A program made the translations under genes and the position numbers. Under the pieces are notes generated by a model. It saw only the letters and a program-made list of their open reading frames with translations. It was not told the DNA's origin and ran no database searches. Of a stretch of DNA of 64,000 bases, positions 42,923 to 50,737 are shown piece by piece (the stretch's first letter is position 1; the number at the start of each line of letters is the position of its first letter). Origin of the DNA: Roseicyclus amphidinii (GTDB lineage: Bacteria; Pseudomonadota; Alphaproteobacteria; Rhodobacterales; Rhodobacteraceae); contig NZ_JASJOE010000003.1 of NCBI RefSeq assembly GCF_030163755.1, positions 1 to 64,000 of the forward strand, read 5' to 3'.

Positions 42923-43441
42923 ATGACCTTGGGACGCACTGACAAACCCCTGCGCTCGGGCCTCGCGGCCGGGCTGCTCGGACTGATACTGATCGCCGGT
43001 CCGGGCCACGCCCAGGACGAGTCCGACCCCACGACCCTTGACGAGGTGCAGGCCGATTTCTCTGAGGCCTTCGCCTCGATCGGGGAGTTCACCGCCGATC
43101 AGCGCGACGCCGCGCTTGCGGTGCTCGACGAGACGCTTTCCCGTCTGGACACGCGCATCGACGAAATCGAAACGCGCGTGCGAGAGGACTGGTCGGAGAT
43201 GTCCGCCGCCACGCGGGAGCGCACCGCGACCGCCCTTCGGGAGCTGCGCGAGGAGCGCAACCAGCTCAGCGAAAGCTACGGTGCCCTCGCGCAGGGGACC
43301 GCGACGGCATGGGACGATCTCATGGCCGGCGTCAGGGCCGGATGGGCCGAGGTCGGCACCGCCTGGACCGAGGCTGTGACGGCCATGACCGAAGACACTG
43401 AGACCCGAGACCGAGATGAAGAACGCGACCCGCAGCCTTGA
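42923..43441 (+). CDS. Secreted coiled-coil protein related to the preceding gene
   Basis: This 172-residue protein has a signal peptide (GLAAGLLGLILIAGPGHAQ) and a mature part of charged amphipathic helices (LDTRIDEIETRVREDWSEMS, then ALRELREERNQLSESYGALA) ending AWDDLMAGVRAGWAEVGTAW. It shares the helix pattern and the W-D/E-x-L/I-x-x-G-V motif with the cytoplasmic protein at 42574-42921, as if one were an exported version of the other. Its last 26 bases overlap the bacterioferritin start in another frame. Confidence 0.75.
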   Translation: MTLGRTDKPLRSGLAAGLLGLILIAGPGHAQDESDPTTLDEVQADFSEAFASIGEFTADQRDAALAVLDETLSRLDTRIDEIETRVREDWSEMSAATRERTATALRELREERNQLSESYGALAQGTATAWDDLMAGVRAGWAEVGTAWTEAVTAMTEDTETRDRDEERDPQP

Positions 43442-43901
43442 GCATCTGCAACAGGCGCTCTCGATGGAGATGACGGCGATCCACCAGTATCTCCTGCATG
43501 CGCATGTGCTTGATGATTGGGGGCTGGACCTGCTGGCCGGCAAGATGCGCGAGGAGATGACCGAGGAGCTTGGTCACGCCGGGCGCTTCATCGACCGTAT
43601 CCTGTATCTTGAAGGGACGCCCGAGATCGAGACCGCCAAGCCGCCGAAACGCGCCGACGGGCTCGAAGGTCTTTTCGCCGCCGACCTCGAAGAGGAAAAG
43701 GGGGCGATCGACTTCTACACCGAGGCCGCCAGGGCCGCGGACGAGGACCGCGACCTGGGCACCCGCATGCTGTTCGAGGAGATCCTGCTGGACGAGGAAG
43801 GCCACAAGGATTGGCTCGCCCAACAACTGGCGCTGGTCAACCGCATGGGCGAGCCGACCTACATGCTCCGGCACATGGGCGACGCCGCCGGATCGGCGTG
43901 A
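43416..43901 (+). CDS. bfr: Bacterioferritin-like protein lacking the haem ligand
   Basis: This 161-residue four-helix ferritin stores and oxidises iron. The di-iron centre residues are all in place by the standard numbering: Glu18, Glu51, His54, Glu94, Glu127 and His130, plus Tyr25. Position 52, which is Met in classical bacterioferritin and binds haem between two subunits, is Leu here (EELGH instead of EEMKH-type). So it is probably a haem-free form. The start overlaps the secreted coiled-coil gene by 26 bases. Confidence 0.92.
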   Translation: MKNATRSLEHLQQALSMEMTAIHQYLLHAHVLDDWGLDLLAGKMREEMTEELGHAGRFIDRILYLEGTPEIETAKPPKRADGLEGLFAADLEEEKGAIDFYTEAARAADEDRDLGTRMLFEEILLDEEGHKDWLAQQLALVNRMGEPTYMLRHMGDAAGSA

Positions 43902-43985
43902 CCTCCCGACCTGCACATCACCATCACTCACCGCTCCCGGCCCGCAATGCCGGGGGCCAGACCCTTGTGAGGGAAGACCTTGACC

Positions 43986-44579
43986 ATGACATTCGAGACA
44001 TCCGCCGCCGATCCCCGCCGCCTCTCGCGCTGGCTCTGGATCGCCGGGCTGGCGTCCATCCTGCTGGGCCTTGCCGGGATCGCCTTTCCCTTCCTCGTGA
44101 CCCTCGCGGCGGGGCTTCTGTTCGGGGCCGTCCTCGTCGCGCTCGGCGTGGTGCAGGTCTTGCGCGGGCTCTTGTCGGGTGACGTGGCCGCGCGCGGTCC
44201 GACGCTCCTGTTCGGCGCGGCGGCGCTGGCGGGCGGTGCGATGCTGCTCCTCTATCCACCGGAAGGCGTGTTGACGCTGACCGCCCTCATCGCCGCCTTC
44301 TTCCTTGTCGGTGGAATGACGAAACTGTTGGGCGCATGGCAATTGCGCGATGCGCGGATGCGCGCGCTCGGATTGGCCCCGGCCTCGGGGCGCGGCTGGC
44401 TGGCCCTGTCGGGTGCGCTGTCGCTGGCGCTGGGGCTATTGCTGTTGCTTGGATTGCCCGACGTGGCGACCTGGGCGCTCGGCCTTCTGCTGGGGGTGGA
44501 CCTGCTGTTTCTCGGGATGTCGGAAATCGCGTTGGCGATGGGCGTGGCCCGCGCCGCAGATGACGGGGTGACGGCATGA
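43986..44579 (+). CDS. HdeD-family membrane protein
   Basis: This 197-residue inner-membrane protein has six hydrophobic helices (DUF308 repeats: LWIAGLASILLGLAGIAFPF, and repeated later as LSGALSLALGLLLLLGLPD), typical of HdeD, which is linked to acid resistance in enterobacteria. The ATG at 43986 is preceded by GGGAAGACC; a TTG at 43980 is possible. Its end overlaps the next gene by 4 bases (ATGA). Confidence 0.88.
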   Translation: MTFETSAADPRRLSRWLWIAGLASILLGLAGIAFPFLVTLAAGLLFGAVLVALGVVQVLRGLLSGDVAARGPTLLFGAAALAGGAMLLLYPPEGVLTLTALIAAFFLVGGMTKLLGAWQLRDARMRALGLAPASGRGWLALSGALSLALGLLLLLGLPDVATWALGLLLGVDLLFLGMSEIALAMGVARAADDGVTA

Positions 44580-44962
44580 TCACCGTGGAACACGACAGGC
44601 CGCGCGACCGGATCGTGATCCGGGCCTCGGGCACCTTGACCGCCGAGGATTACGAACAGGCCATGCCCGAGATCGAACACGCGATGACGCTGTCGCAAGC
44701 GCCGCTGAGGGTGATGCTCAGGCTCGAGGATTTCCACGGCTGGGAGATTGGCGCGCTCTGGCGGGAGCTGAAATTCGACCTGAAGCACCGGGGCGACTTC
44801 GCGCGGATCGCCGTCATCGGCGAAACGCGGCTGGAGGATTGGGGCGCGCGCCTGTCGGCGCCGTTCTTCCCGGCCGAGATGCGCTTTTTCCCCGCCGCGC
44901 AAGAGGCCGAGGCCGACGCCTGGCTGGCCGGATCGGGGGACGGGCGCGGTGGTATCGCGTAA
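44576..44962 (+). CDS. SpoIIAA-like (STAS-type) protein
   Basis: This 128-residue cytoplasmic protein has the SpoIIAA-like fold pattern: IRASGTLTAEDYEQAMPEIE near 16-35, LRVMLRLEDFHGWEIGALWRELKFD near 44-68, FARIAVIGETRLEDW near 73-87, and FFPAEMRFFPAAQEAEADAWL near 96-117. Relatives are small proteins of unknown function, often in stress clusters. It is translationally coupled to the HdeD gene before it and, through TAATG, to the membrane protein gene after it. Confidence 0.87.
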   Translation: MITVEHDRPRDRIVIRASGTLTAEDYEQAMPEIEHAMTLSQAPLRVMLRLEDFHGWEIGALWRELKFDLKHRGDFARIAVIGETRLEDWGARLSAPFFPAEMRFFPAAQEAEADAWLAGSGDGRGGIA

Positions 44963-45525
44963 TGGTCCCCTCCGCCAAACCATCGCGCCCGCGAGCTCCG
45001 GACAAGGAAAACGGCAAGCAGACCGGTTTTCTCGCCGGAGCCGCCGACGCCTTCATCGTCGCCGCCGCCGCGCTTTACGGTCTTGCGGCGCTGTCGATGG
45101 CGGCTGTGTCACTCAGCCTTGTCGTCGTGTCGCTCACGCGGGTCTATGCCGCCTTTGCCACCTCGGAGACGGCAGAAACGTTGTTGCTGGACGCCGTCAG
45201 TTCGCTGGTGATCTCGGTGGCGATCCTCGATGTGGCGAAATACGTCATGGAAGAGGAGGTTCTGCGCAGCCGCGAGTTGCGGATGCCGCACGAGGCGCGC
45301 GAAGCCGTCACCAAGTTCATGGTCATCATCGCGCTGGTGGTGTCGATCGAAGGCATCGTGTTGGTCTTCGAACTGGGCAAGGACGCGCCGGAATTGCTCA
45401 TTTATCCTGTCCTGCTGCTCTCCGTGTCGGTGCTGATCGTCGTCGGCCTCGGCGTGTTCCAGCGCCTCAGCCTGAAATCCGAGGCGCGCCTTTCGACGGG
45501 GTCGGCGGAAGACGCGGAGGACTGA
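44962..45525 (+). CDS. Hypothetical membrane protein of the stress island
   Basis: This 187-residue protein has a polar N-terminal ~20 residues and three to four hydrophobic helices (about 25-60, 75-95, 115-135, 145-165), with the positively charged loop VLRSRELRMPHEAREAVTKF between the second and third. The ATG overlaps the stop of the STAS-like gene (TAATG). I recognise no named family with certainty. The tight coupling with HdeD and the STAS-like protein points to a three-gene membrane-stress unit. Confidence 0.72.
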   Translation: MVPSAKPSRPRAPDKENGKQTGFLAGAADAFIVAAAALYGLAALSMAAVSLSLVVVSLTRVYAAFATSETAETLLLDAVSSLVISVAILDVAKYVMEEEVLRSRELRMPHEAREAVTKFMVIIALVVSIEGIVLVFELGKDAPELLIYPVLLLSVSVLIVVGLGVFQRLSLKSEARLSTGSAEDAED

Positions 45526-45543
45526 CAGCGGAGGGCCGCGCGG

Positions 45544-47888
45544 TTGGCTGAAGACACGGACACTCCGCCTTTCGCGCTGTCTGTGGACGAGGTTGTCGCG
45601 CGGCGCGACACCGATGCCGGGCGATCTGGTCGTTCTTGAAGCCGGGGACATGGTCACCGCCGGCCTGAGACTGATCGAGGCCGCCGGCCTGCAGGTCGAC
45701 GAGGCGGTGCTGACGGGCGAATCCACGCCCGTGGAGAAATCCACCGACCCGCTGGATGCCGAGACCGAGGTCGGAGACCGCTGCAACATGGTCTTCAAGG
45801 GCACCGCGATCACGCAAGGGTCGGGCCTCGGCGTTGCCGTGGCCACAGGCATGGGGACCGGGATCGGGCGCATCAGCGATCTGGCAGGCAGCGCCAGGGC
45901 CGAGGTCACGGCACTGGAAAAGCGGCTCGACCGGCTGGGGCATCGGCTGGTGTGGCTGTCGCTGACCCTGGCCGCGTTGGCGATCGGCGGCGGCATCCTG
46001 CGCGGCTCGGACATGGTCGGCATGGTGCAGACGGGGGTCGCGCTGGCCGTGGCCTCGGTGCCCGAGGGGTTGCCCATCGTCGCAACCCTCAGCCTCGCAC
46101 GGGGCATGTGGCGCATGAGCGCGCGCAATGCGCTGATCACGCAGCTGTCGTCGGTCGAGACACTGGGGGCCACGACCGTCATCCTGACCGACAAGACCGG
46201 CACGCTGACCGAAAACCGGATAAGCGTGGTGCGCTACCTGTTCGAGCGTGGCGAAGTCGAGGTGGGCGGCGATGGCGGCGACAGGTTCCGCCGCGACGAT
46301 GAGGCCATTTCGCTCGAAGACGACACCCGCCTCGACCTTGCCTTGCGGGTCGGCGCGCTTTGCACCAACGCCGAGGCCGGTGGCGAGGACGCTGAGAACC
46401 ACACGGGCGATCCGATGGAGGTTGCCTTGCTCAAGGTCGCCCGGACCGCGTCAAGGACGCGCAAGGATCTGCTGAACGACCTGCCGGAGCGGCGCGAGCA
46501 CGCCTTCGACCCCGAGCGGAAGATGATGGCCACCGTTCACGAGGATGGCGACAGGTTCCTCATCGCCGTCAAGGGCGCGCCCGAAGCGGTTCTGGAGGTC
46601 TGCTCGGAGGTGATGACCGCAGACGGCGCGACGGAGGCGCTGACGGACGAGGATCGCGCGCGCTGGCGCGACCGCAACATCGCGGCCGCGAAGGAGGGGT
46701 TGCGCCCTCTGGCGCTGGCCATGACGGAGGTCCCTGAGCCGGACGCCGAGCCCTACACCGGCTTGCAGCTGATCGGGCTGGTCTGCCTTCTCGACCCGGT
46801 GCGCGAGGACGTGCCGGACGCCATCGCGGCCTGCCGGACCGCCGGTGTCCGGGTCGTGATGCTCACGGGCGACCATGCCGACACCGCCGAAACCATCGCC
46901 CGCGACGCGGGGCTTGGAGAAGACGACCTGACGGTGATGCAGGGAACCGATCTGGCCGGGATCGAGCCGGGCGACATCTAGGAGGAGCGGCTGGCCGAGG
47001 TGATGCGCACGGATGTCTTCGCCCGCGTCTCGCCCGAGGCCAAGCTGACACTCGTCTCGCTGTTTCAGGAGACCGGGCATGTCGTGGCCATGACCGGCGA
47101 CGGCGTGAACGACGCGCCCGCGCTGAAGAAGGCCGATATCCGCATCGCCATGGGCCAGCGGGGCACCGAGGTGGCAAAGGAAGCCGTCCGGATGGTGTTG
47201 CGGGATGACCGCTTTCCCACGATCATCGCCGCGATGCGCGAGGGGCGCGGGATCTTCGGCAACATCCGCAACTTCGCCGTCTACATGCTGTCGTGCAACA
47301 TCAGCCAGTTGCCTGTCGTGGGCCTTGCGGTCGCCGCCGGGCTGACAACGCCGCTCCTGCCCTTGCAGATCCTCTATCCGAACGTGGTGACCGGCGTTTT
47401 CCGGCGCTGGCGCTCGGCCTCGGGCCCGGCAGCGAAACCGTGCTGCGCGACCCGCCGCGCGATCCCGAAGAGCCGATCGTGGACGGCGGAAGCTGGAGGT
47501 TTACCGGCGTTCTGGGCGGGGTCGTGACGGCCGCGATCCTGGGCGCGTTCCTGGTCGCGCTGTTCTGGCTGGACCTCGACGACGGCGTCGCCGTGACGGC
47601 GGCCTTCCTGACCCTGTCGCTGGGGCATCTGTGGAACATCTTCAACCTGCGCGACCCGAGGGCGGGACCGATCCTGAACGATGTCACCCGAAACGGATAT
47701 GTCCGGGGCGCGGTGGTGATCTGCGTTGCCCTCATCGCGGCGGCCCTGTGGCTGCCGGGGCTTTCGGGGCTGCTGCACCTGAAGGCACCGGGGCCCGAGG
47801 GGCTGGCGCTTGCCGTGGGCGCAAGCCTGATCCCGCTGCCGTTGGCGCAGCTCTGGACCCCCTCGTCCGCAAGCGGCGGAGCGACTGA
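45544..47888 (+). pseudogene. Cation-transporting P-type ATPase (P2-like), multiply disrupted
   Basis: A TTG start with a GCGGAGGG ribosome-binding site opens LAEDTDTPPFALSVDEVVAR then RDTDAG. It jumps at about 45614-45622 into the actuator domain (PGDLVVLEAGDMVTAGLRLI), so transmembrane helices 1-2 and part of the actuator, about 100 residues, are missing. Then follow TGES, VPEGLP, DKTGTLT and the nucleotide-binding domain. A TAG stop (46979-46981) interrupts reading between PGDI and EERLAEVM. After TGDGVNDAPALKKADI the frame shifts at the T4C2 run (about 47397-47402), and FPALALGLGPGSET continues in another frame. A further shift near 47861 would restore an ending LVRKRRSD-stop. The motif set matches Ca2+/cation P2-type pumps. 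Confidence 0.85.
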
Positions 47889-47995
47889 TCCGCTCTTTAC
47901 CGCGGTCAATGCGGCCCCGGCCCAAGGCTTCCATGCTGGTGCCGCGGCATGGGGGTTCGCCCCTGTCGCAGGATCACAGATCAAGGAGGCGACAC

Positions 47996-48211
47996 ATGTC
48001 CATGCTCAAGGTCATCGAGGTTCTCGCGGAGTCCCCCGACAGTTTCGACGCCGCGGCCGCCGCAGCCGTCACGCAGGCCGCGCAAACCGTGCGCAACATC
48101 AGGTCCGTCTACATCAAGGACATGAACGCCGAGGTCACCGACGGCCGGATCACCTCGTATCGCGTGAACGCCAAGATCAGCTTCATGGTCGACGGCCAAT
48201 CGGCCAGCTGA
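47996..48211 (+). CDS. Dodecin family flavin-binding protein
   Basis: This 71-residue protein starts MSMLKVIEVLAESPDSFDAA and continues AVTQAAQTVRNIRSVYIKDM and ISFMVDG. The K-IE-L--S--S-DDA pattern and length match dodecins, which form dodecamers that store riboflavin or FMN and buffer free flavin. In flavin-binding dodecins a Trp stacks on the flavin; here that region carries Tyr in RSVYIKDM, so the ligand mode may differ. AAGGAGG precedes the ATG. Confidence 0.9.
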   Translation: MSMLKVIEVLAESPDSFDAAAAAAVTQAAQTVRNIRSVYIKDMNAEVTDGRITSYRVNAKISFMVDGQSAS

Positions 48212-48229
48212 CCCGAAAGGAGGTCCGAC

Positions 48230-48883
48230 ATGCCCCGCAGACATGCCGGTGTCGGTGCCCTGCCCACGGTCGCGTCCCTCGCCACGGGCGCGGCCACGGC
48301 GCAGGAGGTCGCCACCACCTACGAGGACGCGTGGATCTCGCTCGGCGGCACGGTCGAGGCGGTGCGGTCCACAAGCTTCCTGCTCGATTACGGCGACAAC
48401 GACATCACCGTCGAACTGGACCGGTTCGACTGGTCCATCGACCGGGCCGCCCTCGAGGGCCGATACGTCAACGTCACCGGCCGGATGGACCGCAACTTCG
48501 GCGACACCCGCTCGATCGAAGCCGCGACGGTCCATGTTCCCGCCCTCAACGACTACATCTACGCCGATCCCGCGGACGAGGAGGGCGACCCTTCGGTCGT
48601 TCGCAGCTTCCTGCCGGGGGCCTTTCCGGCCACCGCGTCCGATGGCGCGTTTCTCGCCGTCTCGGGGCGGGTGACCGAGGTCGGCACGGCGGCGATCATC
48701 ATCGACATCGGCACCTCGCCGCTGCGGGTGGACACGCGGCTGATCCCCGGCGCGCCGGATGCGCCCCCGGTCGAGGTCGGCGACCATGTCGTCGTGACGG
48801 GCCGGATGGACGCCGACCGCCTTCTCGACCGGCGGGAGATCGAGGCCAGCACGATCACCCGGCTGACCGACGCCAGCCGGTGA
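48230..48883 (+). CDS. Secreted protein with two OB-fold (BOF-like) units
   Basis: This 217-residue protein has a short, weakly hydrophobic leader to ATAQ. It has two related units: ISLGGTVEAVRSTSFLLDYG then ITVELDRFDWSIDRAALEGR with VNVTGRMDRNF (about 35-90), and LAVSGRVTEVGTAAIIIDIG then LRVDTRLIPG with VGDHVVVTGRMDADRL (about 142-205). Each resembles a small OB-fold barrel with the V-V-G--D closing motif. It is the intact paralog of the disrupted gene at 39251-39910. Periplasmic location and ligand are unknown. Confidence 0.75.
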   Translation: MPRRHAGVGALPTVASLATGAATAQEVATTYEDAWISLGGTVEAVRSTSFLLDYGDNDITVELDRFDWSIDRAALEGRYVNVTGRMDRNFGDTRSIEAATVHVPALNDYIYADPADEEGDPSVVRSFLPGAFPATASDGAFLAVSGRVTEVGTAAIIIDIGTSPLRVDTRLIPGAPDAPPVEVGDHVVVTGRMDADRLLDRREIEASTITRLTDASR

Positions 48884-48932
48884 CCCCGTAGGGCGGGCCA
48901 TATCCGGCCCGTCTCCACAAGAAAGGACAGCC

Positions 48933-49379
48933 ATGACCTACACAAGGTTCGCCGCGATGATCGTGACCTCCACGGTTGCGATGTATGGCATGATGTATCT
49001 TAACACCTACGCCCTCGACCATGTCTACTGGAGCCAGACGCGCGCCTGGATGGCGCTCTACATGGGGGCGGGCATGGCGGTCATCATGCTGGGATACATG
49101 GCCCGGATGTATGAGGGGCGCGGGATCAAGCTGGCGATCTTTCTTGCGGCGGCGCTGGTCTTTGCCGGATCGGTCGCCCTGCTGCGGAGCCAACGCACGG
49201 TCGACGACCTCGCATGGATGCGGGCGATGATCCCGCATCACTCCATCGCCATCCTGACCAGCGAACGGGCGCGGATCTCCGACCCGAGGGTGCGCGAGCT
49301 GGCCGACGAGATCATCGAGACCCAGCGCCGCGAGATCGCCCTGATGCAGGACCTGATCGCCGATCTCGAGGCACGGTGA
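48933..49379 (+). CDS. DUF305 family membrane protein
   Basis: This 148-residue protein has three N-terminal hydrophobic helices (about 5-27, 38-56, 66-84) followed by a DUF305 domain with WMRAMIPHHSIAIL (about 94-107) and REIALMQDLI (about 132-141). DUF305 proteins carry paired histidines and methionines and several are linked to copper handling. A GAAAGGACAGCC ribosome-binding context precedes the ATG. It fits the metal-homeostasis theme of the island (P-type ATPase, CDF). Confidence 0.88.
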   Translation: MTYTRFAAMIVTSTVAMYGMMYLNTYALDHVYWSQTRAWMALYMGAGMAVIMLGYMARMYEGRGIKLAIFLAAALVFAGSVALLRSQRTVDDLAWMRAMIPHHSIAILTSERARISDPRVRELADEIIETQRREIALMQDLIADLEAR

Positions 49380-49421
49380 CGGCCGGGTCCGCGCCCCTGC
49401 GGCGCAGCCCCGGCGCGGGCC

Positions 49422-49892
49422 TCATCCGTCATGGGCCATGATCGACCTCTCGATCCCTTCCAGCGGAAGATTCGTCAGGTCCTTGTCCATCTCGGCCACG
49501 ATCACCGCGCGCAGCCGGTCGTCGCTGGCCGCGCGGATCGCGCCCAGCGAGCGGGGATCGGCGATCAGGACGAGGGAACCGAACCGCCCCTTCTGCACCA
49601 TGTCTGACAGCCGACCGGCCAAGTTTCGGGCGAACCGCTCCTCCTCCAGCCGGTGCCAGTCGGTGTCGTCCATCGCGCTGGACCCGTAGGCCGCGACATC
49701 GCCGCCGGTCTCGCGCGCCGCGTCATGCTGGCGTCCGGGGCGGTCGGTCGCCATCTCCCGCGCGAGCGGGTTCTCGCTTTGCTCGTGGTCGATCACCTCG
49801 AGATGCAGGAACTCCGGGTCGCCCTTGTTCCTGAGCAAGAGATATTTCTCGCCATCGGCGACGACGACCCAGGTGTCATGGTCCAGTTTCAC
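49422..49892 (-). CDS. Host attachment family protein
   Basis: This 156-residue protein matches the host-attachment/AtsE family: KLDHDTWVVVADGEKYLLLR at the start, EERFARNLAGRLSDMVQKGR near 100-120, and LVLIADPRSLGAIRAASDD near 123-141. The family was named for plant attachment in Agrobacterium but is found widely in alphaproteobacterial stress loci. I chose GTG 49892 because the family normally begins at this residue and AAAGGA lies 10 bases upstream; the ATG at 49967 would add an atypical Gly/Arg-rich leader. Confidence 0.85.
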   Translation of the reverse strand: MKLDHDTWVVVADGEKYLLLRNKGDPEFLHLEVIDHEQSENPLAREMATDRPGRQHDAARETGGDVAAYGSSAMDDTDWHRLEEERFARNLAGRLSDMVQKGRFGSLVLIADPRSLGAIRAASDDRLRAVIVAEMDKDLTNLPLEGIERSIMAHDG

Positions 49893-50140
49893 GGCATGTA
49901 TCCTTTCTTCCTCGCACCCGGTCGGGCCGCCCGCGCCACGCGCGGCGGGCGACGGGCGGGCGGACATGGGGTGCCATGGGGTGCCGGGACGACGCTAGCA
50001 GCGAAAAAACCGGCACGACTTAACCGCTGCTAAGGCAACGCCCCGCCGGGCTGATCCACGCTTGCGGTTGGCACATAGCGGCCCGCCTGCCCCCGGCTGG
50101 CGCGGGACGACACACCATCGGCAAAGGAGACAGGCACCAG

Positions 50141-50737
50141 ATGCAGACCCCGATCGAAGTCGCGTTCAGGCACGTCGACCCCACCGATGAGATCAAGGCC
50201 CTCATCCTCGAAAAGGCCGACCAGCTCGAGACCTATTACGACGGCATCACCAGTTGCCATGTCTATGTCCGCGCCCCGCACCAGAGCCAGCGCAAGGGAA
50301 ATCTCTACGAGGTGACCGTCGAGGTTCGCGTGCCCGGCACCGAGCTTGTCGTGCGCAACGACATGGGCGACGTGGCCGAGCATGAACATCTGCGCGTCGC
50401 CATCCGCGATGCCTTCGCGGCCATGACGACCGAGTTGAAGCGATGGAAGGCGCAGATCCGGGACGAGGTGAAGACCACCGACGGCGGCCCGCTTCAGGGC
50501 AAGGTCGTCGAGATCCGCCATGACGAGGATTTCGGCCAGATCATCGCCACCGACCAGCGGATTGTCTATTTCCACCGCAACAGCGTGGTCGACGGCAGCT
50601 TCGACGAGCTGCAACCGCGCGATCCGGTCGAGCTGGTCGTGCAGACCGGCGAAAGCCCCATCGGCCCGCAGGCCAGCACGGTGCGGCGGATCGGGGCGCT
50701 GGAATTCAACCCGGCGACGAAACCGAGCCGAAGATGA
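50141..50737 (+). CDS. HPF/RaiA ribosome-associated protein with C-terminal cold-shock-like domain
   Basis: This is a 198-residue protein. The N-terminal ~105 residues are an HPF/RaiA-like domain (VAFRHVDPTDEIKALILEKA then VTVEVRVPG and EHEHLRVAIRDAFAAMTTEL), which in other bacteria silences ribosomes during starvation. The remainder (about 118-185: QGKVVEIRHDEDFGQIIATD then IVYFHRNSVVDGSFDEL) reads as a cold-shock-like beta-barrel, a combination unlike classical HPF. It overlaps the next flavoprotein gene by 4 bases (ATGA). Confidence 0.85.
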   Translation: MQTPIEVAFRHVDPTDEIKALILEKADQLETYYDGITSCHVYVRAPHQSQRKGNLYEVTVEVRVPGTELVVRNDMGDVAEHEHLRVAIRDAFAAMTTELKRWKAQIRDEVKTTDGGPLQGKVVEIRHDEDFGQIIATDQRIVYFHRNSVVDGSFDELQPRDPVELVVQTGESPIGPQASTVRRIGALEFNPATKPSRR

